Origin: Candidatus Woesearchaeota archaeon
GTDB taxonomy: Archaea; Nanobdellota; Nanobdellia; Woesearchaeales; GW2011-AR4
Direction of reading: 5' to 3'
Assembly: GCA_016185955.1 (NCBI GenBank)
Contig: JACPMQ010000069.1
Coordinates: 1 to 23,458, forward strand
Length of the DNA: 23,458 nt
A program made the position numbers and the translations under genes. The notes under the pieces are model-generated. The model saw only the letters and a program-made list of their open reading frames with translations. It ran no database searches and was not told the origin of the DNA. How positions within the stretch are numbered: the first letter of the stretch is position 1; each line of letters starts with the position of its first letter. Shown piece after piece: positions 1 through 8,101 of the stretch.

Positions 1-834
1 TCCAGTTGCAGTTCCTCCTGCTATCAATGCTGAGAGCTCAAATTGAACTCCTAACCATGTTAAAGCTGCGGCAGCTGTTGAGATGGTATCAGATTTTATG
101 AAGTCGGTTATAGTCCAAGGCTTTGCCGCAAATTTTCTTAATGTCATGGTATTCCCTTTTATGGAAATTGGCTGCAATGTAGCATTCACTCTGTCTCCTG
201 CTGCAAGATGAGCATCCATCAAAGGCTCAAGAATAGTTATCTGCCTTCCTATTTTTCTTCCTATCATGGAAGCGTAATGCCTTATCTGCTCTTCGCTTTG
301 CATCATTATTGTCGTTTTTAGCCAGCCATACTTCACATGATAAACCCAAACAGGCTCTTCCTCGCAATTTATTGCAATTTCCTCTAGGTTTATGTCATCC
401 ATAAGGATTTCTATAGCGCCTAAACCAAGGCTTTTTTGCAGTAGGTAAGATTTTAAGAATCCTATTGTTTTTGCATCTGCATCAGGAAAATGCTTGTTAA
501 GCAAAATTTCTATAGCTTCTGCAAATTTTTTTTCTACAATTCCTGTTTCTTTAGTTTCCAATATGTCAACCATGCCTAAACTTACCTGTGCAGTTAACTC
601 ATCAATTATTTTTTGTAAAACTACTTCGGTATTCTTGCTTATGCCTGATATAGAAACGTCGTATATAGGCACAAATTCCCCTTTTTTGGTGTAAATTTTT
701 ATTGCAATAGGTATATTTGCAGAATTAAAATTATATGCAGCTACTTCTTTTTTAGCTTCTGTTGCCGGGATTGCAACTAAAGGCTTCTTTTTAGCTTGCG
801 CCTTATTTGTGGCATTTACAGCATCACTACCCAA
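1..834 (-). CDS. Type IV pilus/archaellum-type secretion ATPase, N-terminal part (cut by window edge)
   Basis: The reading frame is open from position 834 to the first base of the window, giving 278 residues. It is the N-terminal domain of a PilB/TadA/FlaI-type hexameric ATPase that powers pilus assembly at the membrane. Visible signatures are an acidic N2 region with EEPVWVYHVKYGW and the stretch GDRVNATLQPISIKGNTMT followed by LRKF, which matches the archaeal family pattern of RVxAT...SxxxRKF. The last seven residues, AGGTATG, are the beginning of the Walker A loop, so the catalytic half lies outside the window. The start is a TTG, chosen because a full Shine-Dalgarno GAGGTG (840-845) sits 5 nt upstream and an in-frame stop precedes it. 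It begins 13 nt after the stop of the coiled-coil gene and is probably the last visible gene of the pilus operon. The family is secure; the exact system (pilus or archaellum) is not. Confidence 0.85.
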   Translation of the reverse strand, partial: MGSDAVNATNKAQAKKKPLVAIPATEAKKEVAAYNFNSANIPIAIKIYTKKGEFVPIYDVSISGISKNTEVVLQKIIDELTAQVSLGMVDILETKETGIVEKKFAEAIEILLNKHFPDADAKTIGFLKSYLLQKSLGLGAIEILMDDINLEEIAINCEEEPVWVYHVKYGWLKTTIMMQSEEQIRHYASMIGRKIGRQITILEPLMDAHLAAGDRVNATLQPISIKGNTMTLRKFAAKPWTITDFIKSDTISTAAAALTWLGVQFELSALIAGGTATG

Positions 835-847
835 ATTTACACCTCTT

Positions 848-1990
848 TTACTTTACAAAGTCGCTTAATTTTTTAAATTCTTCCTCAAAGGCTTTTTTCT
901 TTTTATCAACTTCCTCAAATTTTTTTTCTATGCCAAGTATCTGCTCTTCCACATTAGCATCTTTTGATGCCAAATCAAATGAGCGGGCTTTTTTAATAAG
1001 CCCTATTAGCTCATTTTGCAGCTCATTTCTGTCGCTGTTCAGCTTTTCGATAAGATTCATCACATCCATTTTTTTCTCAAAAAGCTCCTTTAGTTTTGCA
1101 GACGCCTTTTTTACATTACTAAATTTGTTTTCCTTTGATTTTATTTTTTCTATTATCCTTTTTTGCAGTTGCCTCATCTTATCCGTTTGTTCTTTGCTTT
1201 TATTGACTAAAGGCTCAATAAGGCTTTTTTCCTTCTCAACTGCAATTTTCAGAGTTTTGGCAATCGCGCTTAACCTTTCCATGCGGCTTTCAGAGGCTTT
1301 GGCATGCTCCTCTTCTATTTTTGCGCGATTTTCAACACTGCTTATCAATGCCTTTAAGCTTTCTAGCTTTTCCTTAATTAATTTCTCGGTTTCTTCCAAG
1401 GACTTTGCGTCAACTTTTTCCCTTCCAAGCTCTTCTTCCTCTTTTTTTAGCTTTCCAAGCACTTCTTCATAACTTTTTTTCTCCCTAATTATCTGCTTTG
1501 TTATGGCTTGAAGCCTATCCAAAGAAAGCGCTTTCTGGCTGCCTATCTGCTTATCCAAATCTATCTTTAGCCGCTCATACCTCTGTAGCTCTTCCAACTC
1601 CCTTTTTATGCTGCCTATATCAATGCCTATTTCATTTTTGATTTTGTTAAACTCTCCTTTTATTGCTTCCAATCTTTTTGATTCTTTGTCAAGGAAGCTT
1701 AATGAGACCTCTGCCTTTCTTACGAAAACATCCTTTTTTCCGGAAAATTCCTTGCTTTTTTCCTGCAAATCCTTCTTTCCAAGCTTTCTTGCAATTAAAA
1801 AAGGCTTTGTAAGCTTATACTCTATGCTTATAATTCCTTCCTCCTCAAGAAAGTCTGCCCATTCCATAATCACATCATTGCTGACTCCCAATGAACTGGC
1901 AGCATCATAAGAGGAAATTTTCCCTTTTTCATTGACTAAATTAACTAGCTTGTCAACGCCTGTTTCAATTATAGAACTTGCTAATCCCAT
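848..1990 (-). CDS. Winged-helix plus long coiled-coil protein of the pilus operon
   Basis: A 380-residue protein with no signal peptide or membrane segment. Residues 1 to about 75 look like a winged helix-turn-helix: helical N-terminus, then SSYDAASSLGVSNDVIMEWA as the helix-turn-helix, then a short wing with GIISIEYKLTKPFLIAR. From about residue 76 to the end the sequence is almost entirely charged and helical (Glu, Lys, Leu heptads), typical of a coiled coil. It lies between the large pilin-like genes and the secretion ATPase on the same strand, 45 nt and 13 nt away, so it is probably cytoplasmic and tied to the pilus machine, either as a scaffold or as a DNA-binding regulator. I do not recognise a named family. 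The opposite-strand open frame in this interval is an artefact of the Lys/Glu-rich composition. Confidence 0.75.
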   Translation of the reverse strand: MGLASSIIETGVDKLVNLVNEKGKISSYDAASSLGVSNDVIMEWADFLEEEGIISIEYKLTKPFLIARKLGKKDLQEKSKEFSGKKDVFVRKAEVSLSFLDKESKRLEAIKGEFNKIKNEIGIDIGSIKRELEELQRYERLKIDLDKQIGSQKALSLDRLQAITKQIIREKKSYEEVLGKLKKEEEELGREKVDAKSLEETEKLIKEKLESLKALISSVENRAKIEEEHAKASESRMERLSAIAKTLKIAVEKEKSLIEPLVNKSKEQTDKMRQLQKRIIEKIKSKENKFSNVKKASAKLKELFEKKMDVMNLIEKLNSDRNELQNELIGLIKKARSFDLASKDANVEEQILGIEKKFEEVDKKKKAFEEEFKKLSDFVK

Positions 1991-2035
1991 TTTAACTTTA
2001 ATTTGTAGCCATATAATTTAAAAATGTTTCTAAAA

Positions 2036-3994
2036 CTACTCCCAAACCCTTATTTCAACTATAGAAGGTCCCCATAAGCTTGGCACTTTGGAAATCACAT
2101 TAGTTTCTATTTCAATATCAGTATCGCTTACAAGAACATCAACCATGCCATCATCATCAAAATCAAGCAGCTGAAATATTCCTAATGCTGCTATCTGCAA
2201 AGAATCATTTCCAGCGTAAACCACAGCGCTTTTGTTGTATGCGCAGTTATTATTGCCGCTATAGCCCTTTGGAACTTTTATTGTTTTTATGCCTGCATTA
2301 GTATCTACCTTCCATACACAGCCTTTTGCTTCCTTTAAGACAGTAGTATAACTTACGCCGTGTGGTATGTAAAAAACATTTTCTCCGTATGAAATAACAG
2401 GTTTTGTTGAGTAATCAGAGCCAAATTGCAAGGAAAATGTATTTTGCCCCGTTATAACACTGCCAGCAGCAACATTTTTAGTATAGCCAAATCTTGCGAA
2501 TGAGTTAATAAAAGGGTCTGTTGCAGGATTATTTTCAATGTGCCTATAAAGATTTATTCCATTTGCTCGCGCTATCTGATCAGCATCATCCTGCATGCAC
2601 CATCCTATAAGCCAATCCGAATATGCATGCGTTGCGCTATTTGGCAGATTAAAGTTCCAATTTGCATTATAATATGAACTTGGGCACCAACTCCAGCCAG
2701 TTGGATTGCTTTGGGAAGCTAAATTAATTGCTTGGCTTATATCTATTGAGCCAAAAGGAATATCTTCTTTTAAGCCTTCTACAGTCACAGTTGAATTTGG
2801 AAATACTGTTACATTATTATTTACTGGAATAAAATCAAAAACAAAATAAAAGTAATTGTCCTTTAAATTACTGTAAGAGATTCCATTTTGTGTTAAATTT
2901 CCCAGAATTTCGCTGTTTTTCCATTCAACAAGATTGTTAAAAACTTGCTTTCTGCCAATATTAAATTCAGTGCCTTTAAACCTGAAGTTAAGGTTTACAT
3001 TATCAGCCTTTACCTTTAGGCTTATATTGATTTTAGTTATGTCAGTATTAGGCACAAAAATCGGCTTTTCATAATCACTTATTCTTCCGTCTGCGTATAC
3101 AACTGCAAATGGAAAATTAGTTTTATTGTCAATTGTCTGAAATTGCTGGGTTTTATAGGTTAATATCACATGGCTTGTCCCGTCATCACCTGCGCAGCCG
3201 CCATAAGATGTTACAGTTTGCTCATACTTTACTTTATTAATTCCAGATGTAAAATTGCCCTGCGCATTTTTAATTCCATTTAAATCAGGAATTCCATTAA
3301 AAACAAGATTTCCGTTGATATACGCTTTGACAGATGTATCTGCTATTGCCGGCATAATAATCCAAGTGGCATTTGTGACATTTGCGTCATTAGGCAGCTC
3401 AATTGTTTTTTCAATCGATATTTTGTCTGCGTTTGAGTTATCATACCAGCTGTTGTAGCATGGCGCTGTAACATCAAAAGGGTAAAACTTAGTGTTTGTT
3501 TTTGCAGTTATCCTGCCTAAAATAGCCCTGGAAGTAAAGCCTTCTGTCGGCTTCTGCTTTGCTATGCCACTTATTATTTTTCTTGAGGAAACCAAATTTC
3601 TTGTCATATTGTTTTTTCTTGCGTAAATTTCTTCACCGTCAACATAAATTCCAATCCCAAATCTTGCAGGAATTAAAGCATCACTTACATTTTTTGATAA
3701 GTTTTTTGCAAGCTCTGTTTGCTCTTCTGCCCAGAATTCGCCTATCTGCTCAAGAATAGTGTTATTTGCTCTTGTTATTTTATTTGAATTTATTAAACTC
3801 TTAACATAATTGTTGTCCAGATCATTCACCTTAAGGTTTGCAAATATCCGTGTAATGTCATGCGAAAAAAAGTTTGAGGGGGCAGTTTCTGGCTGTGATA
3901 CATAAGAGGTGGACACAGCTAATATGACTATCAGGAAGATGCCTGCTGCTAAAATTGCGTCTAATGTGAAAAAAACCCCCTTTTTTTTGTTCAT
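2036..3994 (-). CDS. Large pilin-like surface protein with class III-type N-terminus
   Basis: A 652-residue protein starting MNKKKG followed by a hydrophobic stretch of about 25 residues (VFFTLDAILAAGIFLIVILAV). This resembles the class III signal peptide of archaeal pilins: short basic leader, prepilin peptidase cleavage near the Gly, then a helix that packs into a fibre. The rest is predicted extracellular. It contains about ten N-X-S/T sequons and six cysteines spread over residues 170 to 590, enough for disulfides. Near residues 611-619 it has DFDDDGMVD, a DxDxDGxxD calcium-loop pattern like those in dockerin or FG-GAP modules. It is far larger than a normal pilin (120-200 residues), so it may be a minor, tip or adhesin-type subunit. 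It starts 7 nt after the preceding gene. No named family is recognised. Confidence 0.75.
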   Translation of the reverse strand: MNKKKGVFFTLDAILAAGIFLIVILAVSTSYVSQPETAPSNFFSHDITRIFANLKVNDLDNNYVKSLINSNKITRANNTILEQIGEFWAEEQTELAKNLSKNVSDALIPARFGIGIYVDGEEIYARKNNMTRNLVSSRKIISGIAKQKPTEGFTSRAILGRITAKTNTKFYPFDVTAPCYNSWYDNSNADKISIEKTIELPNDANVTNATWIIMPAIADTSVKAYINGNLVFNGIPDLNGIKNAQGNFTSGINKVKYEQTVTSYGGCAGDDGTSHVILTYKTQQFQTIDNKTNFPFAVVYADGRISDYEKPIFVPNTDITKINISLKVKADNVNLNFRFKGTEFNIGRKQVFNNLVEWKNSEILGNLTQNGISYSNLKDNYFYFVFDFIPVNNNVTVFPNSTVTVEGLKEDIPFGSIDISQAINLASQSNPTGWSWCPSSYYNANWNFNLPNSATHAYSDWLIGWCMQDDADQIARANGINLYRHIENNPATDPFINSFARFGYTKNVAAGSVITGQNTFSLQFGSDYSTKPVISYGENVFYIPHGVSYTTVLKEAKGCVWKVDTNAGIKTIKVPKGYSGNNNCAYNKSAVVYAGNDSLQIAALGIFQLLDFDDDGMVDVLVSDTDIEIETNVISKVPSLWGPSIVEIRVWE

Positions 3995-4001
3995 TCTGAT
4001 T

Positions 4002-4949
4002 TTATATTGTCATATTTTCAACTTGATAAACTTTTAAATGACTGCTATCAAGCTTGAACCATGACGGCGTTTGATTAATTCTGTAGTTTACAGTGCTTAC
4101 AGTCCCAAAATATATGTAATCAACTGCGCTTCTGTCTTTTATTCCAAGGCTTTGCTCCTGAAATTTCTGCAAGTTAACAAGGCTTTCTATGCCAGTAGAT
4201 GAGTTAGATAAGATGCCCTGCAGCCTCATAAGGAAGTTTGGAGAGGTATTAGATGCTATATAATAAGAATTATTAAGATGCAGCATTAAGTTACTCACAT
4301 CATCCCCATTGACAAAGTTGGTTATTGGGCTTCTTGCTATATCATTTGTTACCCTGCCTTTGCTGTTCACAACATACAATGGATCTTCAAAGTTTTCTAT
4401 GCTTACTTTAGCCAGAATTTCCTTTGTTCTTTTCCATGAAGATGTATTTTTTTTGTCCTTCACTGTAAGGTTTATTTTTGCGCCTATTAAAACAGACCAA
4501 GAATCTGTCTGGTTTATTGTAAGGTTAATAACTGTAAAATTTGATATTATGCCTATTTTGTCTGCCTGAAGCTGTATTCTTTTAGTCCAGTCTGTAAATG
4601 TGCTGTCTTTCATAAGCCCTTGCTGCTGATTGTTTAATGTTCCTTGAAGCGCAAGCTCGCTAAAAGCTGCGTCTACATTTCCAATAAAGCTGCCGTTAGA
4701 AGTAATATAGTCGCTAATGCTGGCAAATGCCCTGAAGCTTGCTATATACAATCCCTTTTCTAAATCCTGCTCGATGTCCTTAATAAAATCGTTCATTGTG
4801 TCTATTCTTGTTCCTATAAGCTCTGCCTTTTCCTTCATTTCATATGTCTTGTAAACGCTAAATGAAAGCAGAATTATCATTGACAAAGCTATTGCAGCAA
4901 ATGTGTAAAATATGCCTTTTTTCATCATTTTGGGATTATTGCCAAACAT
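4002..4949 (-). CDS. Pilin-like membrane-anchored surface protein
   Basis: A 315-residue protein with a basic leader (MFGNNPKMMKKG) and a single hydrophobic segment (IFYTFAAIALSMIILLSFSVY), then an extracellular domain rich in N-X-S/T sequons (about ten). Its N-terminus resembles those of its two neighbours in having a KKG-type leader, which suggests processing by the same prepilin peptidase. The start at 4949 overlaps the preceding gene by 14 nt and has a GGTGG purine-rich site just upstream. Met8 or Met9 would give a more usual short leader but has no such site. It is likely a minor pilin or structural component of the same machine. The function cannot be given more precisely from sequence. 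Confidence 0.7.
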   Translation of the reverse strand: MFGNNPKMMKKGIFYTFAAIALSMIILLSFSVYKTYEMKEKAELIGTRIDTMNDFIKDIEQDLEKGLYIASFRAFASISDYITSNGSFIGNVDAAFSELALQGTLNNQQQGLMKDSTFTDWTKRIQLQADKIGIISNFTVINLTINQTDSWSVLIGAKINLTVKDKKNTSSWKRTKEILAKVSIENFEDPLYVVNSKGRVTNDIARSPITNFVNGDDVSNLMLHLNNSYYIASNTSPNFLMRLQGILSNSSTGIESLVNLQKFQEQSLGIKDRSAVDYIYFGTVSTVNYRINQTPSWFKLDSSHLKVYQVENMTI

Positions 4950-6072
4950 ATACCACCATCTTGATTGGATTTGAATTGTACACTAAAAGCCTTTCAAGCT
5001 TCACTAAATTTTTGTATTTAGTGTTATTCAGGCTTATTGGATTGCATTTAAACTTGCCCCATTTTTTTATTGCATTTGTTACCTCATCAATAAAGTTGCC
5101 GTTAAAGTAGCTGACATCAAAGTCGCTAAAGTAAAAAACGCTGCCGTTGCCATATGACCATCTTGACACTGCAGTTTCATTGTCGTCATTAAATTTTACA
5201 ATATCCACAAAGTTTTTTGCATCAGATTGATTTTCCACATAATAAGCCTGCCTGAATACAATATTTTCTCCTATAGCAAAAGACAAGAAATTATCATTGG
5301 CAATTACTGTAGAGTTTCTGTCGCTTATAGACTGCCCTGCCTTTTTGTAAAACTTTACTCCTGCCATTTCTTTGCCTTGAGCGCTTACAATTTCTCCGCT
5401 CAGCATTAAAATGCCCTTATTTGAGGTAAAGTTTTCAATTTTCTGCTTATTGTCTTCAAATACAGATGAAGAAAGCAAAGGATGCTCTATAACGATAAAT
5501 CCATAGTTGGCAATGTTAGCCATTAAATCATCAAAATCATTGTCAGATTCCTCACTATAGATGTCAGCATTCAAATTATTTTTCATAAAGTCCTTCAAAA
5601 AGGAATCGTCCTCATCATCATAATAATATGCGGAATTTACGTCATAGCTAATGTTGGCTTTTGACGAACCAATGCCGCAAAATCCCTCTACATTTATTGA
5701 TGCGCCGCTTTCATCTGTAAAGAAAATAGTGTAGTCATATATGGCTCCAAACAGCTTTTTTGTCCTGTTGTAAGGCAGAGCCGCAAAATCGCTTAACTTA
5801 GTCGCATTGATTTTATAATTGTTGTTTGTTATTCCTATGCTCATTACTGTCTCATTACTCCAGTCAACAGGAAAGCCAGCAAGCAAAAGGGATGACGATA
5901 TGGATTCTGCGTCAGATATAAGCTCCTCTAATAGAAGCGAATCCTGTTTTGATATGTTTGTTGTGTAAGTGTAATAGCTTATGAGCATAAATGAGAATAT
6001 TAGCATACCTATAATAAAGTCTGTAAACCATACTTGCGCCCTTTTTTTAATCTTGCTTGTCCTTTTGCCCAT
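4936..6072 (-). CDS. Pilin-like protein with possible GATase1/ThuA-like C-terminal domain
   Basis: A 378-residue protein. The N-terminus (MGKRTSKIKKRAQVWFTDF) has a basic leader followed by a membrane helix (residues about 16-38), as in class III signal peptides. The middle and C-terminal part contains NYGFIVIEHPLLS, then a helix, then FTSNKGILMLSGEI, and near the end SRWSYGNGSVFYFSDFDVSY. That order (strand ending in a polar turn, helix, 'glycine-rich strand ending SG', and a late 'GxGxVxYFxD' strand) recalls the class I glutamine amidotransferase-like fold seen in ThuA and related proteins. No catalytic cysteine nucleophile elbow is evident, so it may be a binding domain. It carries many N-X-S/T sequons. 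It begins 4 nt after the preceding gene's stop. The fold suggestion is an inference from pattern only. Confidence 0.7.
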   Translation of the reverse strand: MGKRTSKIKKRAQVWFTDFIIGMLIFSFMLISYYTYTTNISKQDSLLLEELISDAESISSSLLLAGFPVDWSNETVMSIGITNNNYKINATKLSDFAALPYNRTKKLFGAIYDYTIFFTDESGASINVEGFCGIGSSKANISYDVNSAYYYDDEDDSFLKDFMKNNLNADIYSEESDNDFDDLMANIANYGFIVIEHPLLSSSVFEDNKQKIENFTSNKGILMLSGEIVSAQGKEMAGVKFYKKAGQSISDRNSTVIANDNFLSFAIGENIVFRQAYYVENQSDAKNFVDIVKFNDDNETAVSRWSYGNGSVFYFSDFDVSYFNGNFIDEVTNAIKKWGKFKCNPISLNNTKYKNLVKLERLLVYNSNPIKMVVYVWQ

Positions 6073-6076
6073 GCCT

Positions 6077-6469
6077 TTATTGGTTTACATAAACCTGATT
6101 GCTTATTTTTTCTATTCTATTGCTGCCTTTTGTAAAGTTGCCTGTAATATGGGGTATTGCAACAGAAAATTCTACCTTTGAAGAATTAACTGTTATAGTG
6201 CTGTTTCCCAGAACTATAGAGTAGTCAAGTATGCCTTCAAGCTTAGACGGAAGATTAAACTTTCTTTCATAGCCGTTCTCAACATAAGCTGCTATGTTGA
6301 TTTCCTTCTGCAGCTTTAAAGCCATGTCCTTTACCAAAAAAAATTCTTTTTCTGCCCTAAATTCTTTTGCCTCATTAGCTGAGGCTGCAACAAAAAATAT
6401 AACTGATATGAAAGCTAATCCAACCAGCATAAAAAATTCTGCAGATGACTGTGCCTTTGCGCATTTCAT
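6077..6469 (-). CDS. Small class III pilin-like protein
   Basis: About 130 residues from the Met chosen here. The N-terminus reads MKCAKAQSSAEFFMLVGLAF, a very good class III signal: basic leader, cleavage before Gln, Glu at +5 or nearby, then a hydrophobic helix. After cleavage it would form a pilin-type subunit with a helical stalk and a small beta-rich head containing three or so N-X-S/T sites. An upstream in-frame ATG at 6493 adds MLKFLTAK and overlaps the preceding gene. I prefer 6469 because it follows that gene's stop by 1 nt and gives a normal short leader, though neither start has a clear ribosome site. It lies directly after a second small pilin, and the two are probably co-expressed subunits. 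Confidence 0.8.
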   Translation of the reverse strand: MKCAKAQSSAEFFMLVGLAFISVIFFVAASANEAKEFRAEKEFFLVKDMALKLQKEINIAAYVENGYERKFNLPSKLEGILDYSIVLGNSTITVNSSKVEFSVAIPHITGNFTKGSNRIEKISNQVYVNQ

Positions 6470-6470
6470 T

Positions 6471-6902
6471 TTAGCTGTAAGAAACTTCAACATAATTGGA
6501 TTTAGCCTTGACTGTTATTGTGTATAACCCCTTATTTTTTGGCAATGAGCCTGTTATATTGACAGCAGAATTACGGGTTATATCATTATTTCCAGCCTTC
6601 GTCCTAATTTTAAAAGCCAGCTCATAGCCTGCTGATAGGTTAACTGCAACCACATTGTCCGGGATATTGGCTTTTAAGGTTGTTTGGGAAGGCTCTCCCA
6701 AGTAATATACAGATTCTGCAGCATCAACTATCTTCCCGGCAATTTGATTGAGCTGCGCAGAGGTTATGTCATCATTGGATTCCTGTATAAATGAATGGTA
6801 GATAATAATTAATGGGACAGTTATAACAGTAACAAACCCTATTAGGAGCATGTATTCAACGCTTACCTGTGACTTTTTTATTTTTTTTAGCTCCAATTTC
6901 AT
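6471..6902 (-). CDS. Small class III pilin (QVSVEYM type)
   Basis: A 143-residue protein with the textbook archaeal pilin start: leader MKLELKKIKKS, then QVSVEYMLLIGFVTVITVPL. The Q-x-S-x-E-Y motif with Glu at position 5 after the cut is the hallmark of archaeal pilins processed by the EppA/FlaK-type prepilin peptidase. The head domain is about 110 residues, beta-rich, with an N-X-S/T site. The start codon overlaps the stop of the preceding membrane-protein gene in an ATGA arrangement (6899-6902), which shows translational coupling. It is the best candidate in the window for the major pilus subunit. Confidence 0.88.
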   Translation of the reverse strand: MKLELKKIKKSQVSVEYMLLIGFVTVITVPLIIIYHSFIQESNDDITSAQLNQIAGKIVDAAESVYYLGEPSQTTLKANIPDNVVAVNLSAGYELAFKIRTKAGNNDITRNSAVNITGSLPKNKGLYTITVKAKSNYVEVSYS

Positions 6903-7261
6903 TTTTCCGATTTTTTCTTTTTAATCAGCTCTTCTATTCTTTTCCCTTCTTCCTTAAAGCCGAATTCCGCGCTTATTTTTGACACCCTGTAAGACGCAAT
7001 TATAAAGCCGATGTAAGCAAATGCTATAAAAATAATTTCGGGATAGGAAGAAAAGCCTGTTAAAGAAGCGTCAATCTTTGTCATACTCCTTATAGTCTGC
7101 CACAATGAAAAAACTACAATAAAAGCCAGGCATACTGAATAATTGTCTATATACTTTCTTAAAGAGCCTTGTGACAGCTTGTTTCTTGCCCTCGACGCAA
7201 GAATCAAAGAAGCTATACCAAATATTACTGTCGTAGTACTTATAATTGCAATAGACACCAT
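6899..7261 (-). CDS. Small three-helix membrane protein of the pilus operon
   Basis: About 120 residues with three predicted membrane helices (around residues 2-24, 45-62 and 76-95) and a lysine-rich cytoplasmic tail ending KRIEELIKKKKSEK. The start is ATG 7261, because a complete Shine-Dalgarno GGAGGTG (7268-7274) lies 6 nt upstream. A longer frame that begins at a TTG inside that site is not credible. The ribosome site is embedded in the last codons of the upstream gene, and the ATG follows its stop by 1 nt. It is possibly a membrane partner of the RecA-like protein before it, comparable in position to small membrane accessory proteins of archaellum operons. No specific family is recognised. 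Confidence 0.75.
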   Translation of the reverse strand: MVSIAIISTTTVIFGIASLILASRARNKLSQGSLRKYIDNYSVCLAFIVVFSLWQTIRSMTKIDASLTGFSSYPEIIFIAFAYIGFIIASYRVSKISAEFGFKEEGKRIEELIKKKKSEK

Positions 7262-7262
7262 T

Positions 7263-7823
7263 TTAAGCACCTCCAAAATCTATTTTTGCATCGCAAAACT
7301 GCATCAGCTCAGTTGCTAAGTTATCATCAGGACTTTTTTTTATTAAGAGGATAATTCCCTTGACTTTCCACTCCCTTATTTTGCTAGCCAGAAAATAAAC
7401 AAACCTTACCACAGTGCCTGCTTTATTGAAAATCTGCAATGTGTTTATGGAATCAAAAAATACAAACTTTTCCTTTGTTGGCAAAGCCTTTATTGCTTGG
7501 TCCATTGCAACAGAAATATCGCTTAATTTCTCTGGAGAGCCTACAAAAAGGCAGTTTTTTACTTTTGTGTTTTCAGAAACTTTGGTAATGCCATCAATAA
7601 ATATTATGAGGTTTTCATCTATTTTATTTTGCTGAAGAAGACGCTGCATGATGTCAAAAGGCTTATTCAAAGTAACATAAACCCCAGGAGTCTTTTGCTC
7701 AGTAACAAGCAGCTTTAATACTCCAAGAGTTGATTTTTGGTAAGATGATGCATTTACCTCGACAAGAGCCAGGTAATTCTCAAGATTTTTTAGCTGGCTG
7801 TTAAACTTTTTTTTTATATCCAA
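7263..7823 (-). CDS. RecA/KaiC-superfamily protein with degenerate P-loop (FlaH-like role possible)
   Basis: About 186 residues, soluble. The core has the layout of a RecA/KaiC/RAD55 domain: VEVNASSYQKSTLGVLKLL where the P-loop belongs (residues about 21-39), GVYVTLNKP for the next strand, and KFVFFDSINTLQ as a Walker B-type strand ending in Asp-Ser. The P-loop has kept Lys30-Ser-Thr but replaced the glycines (NASSYQKST where GPPGSGKST would be usual), so nucleotide binding is doubtful. In archaellum systems the RecA-like FlaH/ArlH protein docks on the secretion ATPase, and this first gene of the pilus operon may do the same. The start is TTG 7823, because GGTGAT (7828-7833) lies 4 nt upstream. 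GTG 7832 is the alternative. An upstream TATA-like site is at 7863-7871. Confidence 0.7.
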   Translation of the reverse strand: MDIKKKFNSQLKNLENYLALVEVNASSYQKSTLGVLKLLVTEQKTPGVYVTLNKPFDIMQRLLQQNKIDENLIIFIDGITKVSENTKVKNCLFVGSPEKLSDISVAMDQAIKALPTKEKFVFFDSINTLQIFNKAGTVVRFVYFLASKIREWKVKGIILLIKKSPDDNLATELMQFCDAKIDFGGA

Positions 7824-7862
7824 TACTATCACCGCTTTTTACTCTTTTAACTGCTCAAGAAT

Positions 7863-7871
7863 GTATTTAAA
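7863..7871 (-). promoter_or_regulatory. TATA box for the pilus operon
   Basis: Read on the minus strand the site is TTTAAATAC, 40 to 48 nt before the chosen start. This would place transcription start near 7840 and leave a short leader holding the GGTGAT ribosome site. It lies outside the left arm of the inverted repeat at 7886. Confidence 0.45.
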
Positions 7872-7885
7872 TCTTTTGTAAAAAG

Positions 7886-8093
7886 GGCACAGTAGAAATC
7901 CTAAAAGTCAAAAACTAAAGTGGCTGCTCCAGAGCCGCGCTACAGGCAAAATGGCGCATCTTGATTCTTTTTTATTATAAAAATATCTTACAGATACACG
8001 CCATTTTGATAGCACAATTAACATTCTTCTGCCCGCCCACCGCCCCTAATGATGGAGCAGCCACTTATATTTGTTAAGGATTTCTACTGAGCC
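7886..8093. repeat. Nested inverted-repeat element between divergent pilus and glycan operons
   Basis: The roughly 300-nt divergent gap is mostly one palindromic structure. The outer arms pair CAGTAGAAATCCT (7890-7902) with its complement at 8077-8089, and AAGTGGCTGCTCCA (7918-7931) with its complement at 8053-8066. A further inner stem, CAAAATGGCG (7947-7956), pairs with 7999-8008. Both flanking promoters lie just outside the arms. I see no open frame in it and no shared sequence with the other palindromic elements in the window, only the same architecture: an outer stem enclosing inner stems. It could be a mobile miniature element or a structured regulatory region. Confidence 0.8.
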
Positions 8094-8101
8094 GTAAAAA
8101 G

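Noticed and set aside
807..1472. A long plus-strand open frame rich in Ser, Phe and Leu
   Set aside because: It is antisense to the coiled-coil gene. The Lys/Glu-rich codons on the other strand automatically give Ser/Phe/Leu without stops, and it has no ribosome site or promoter.
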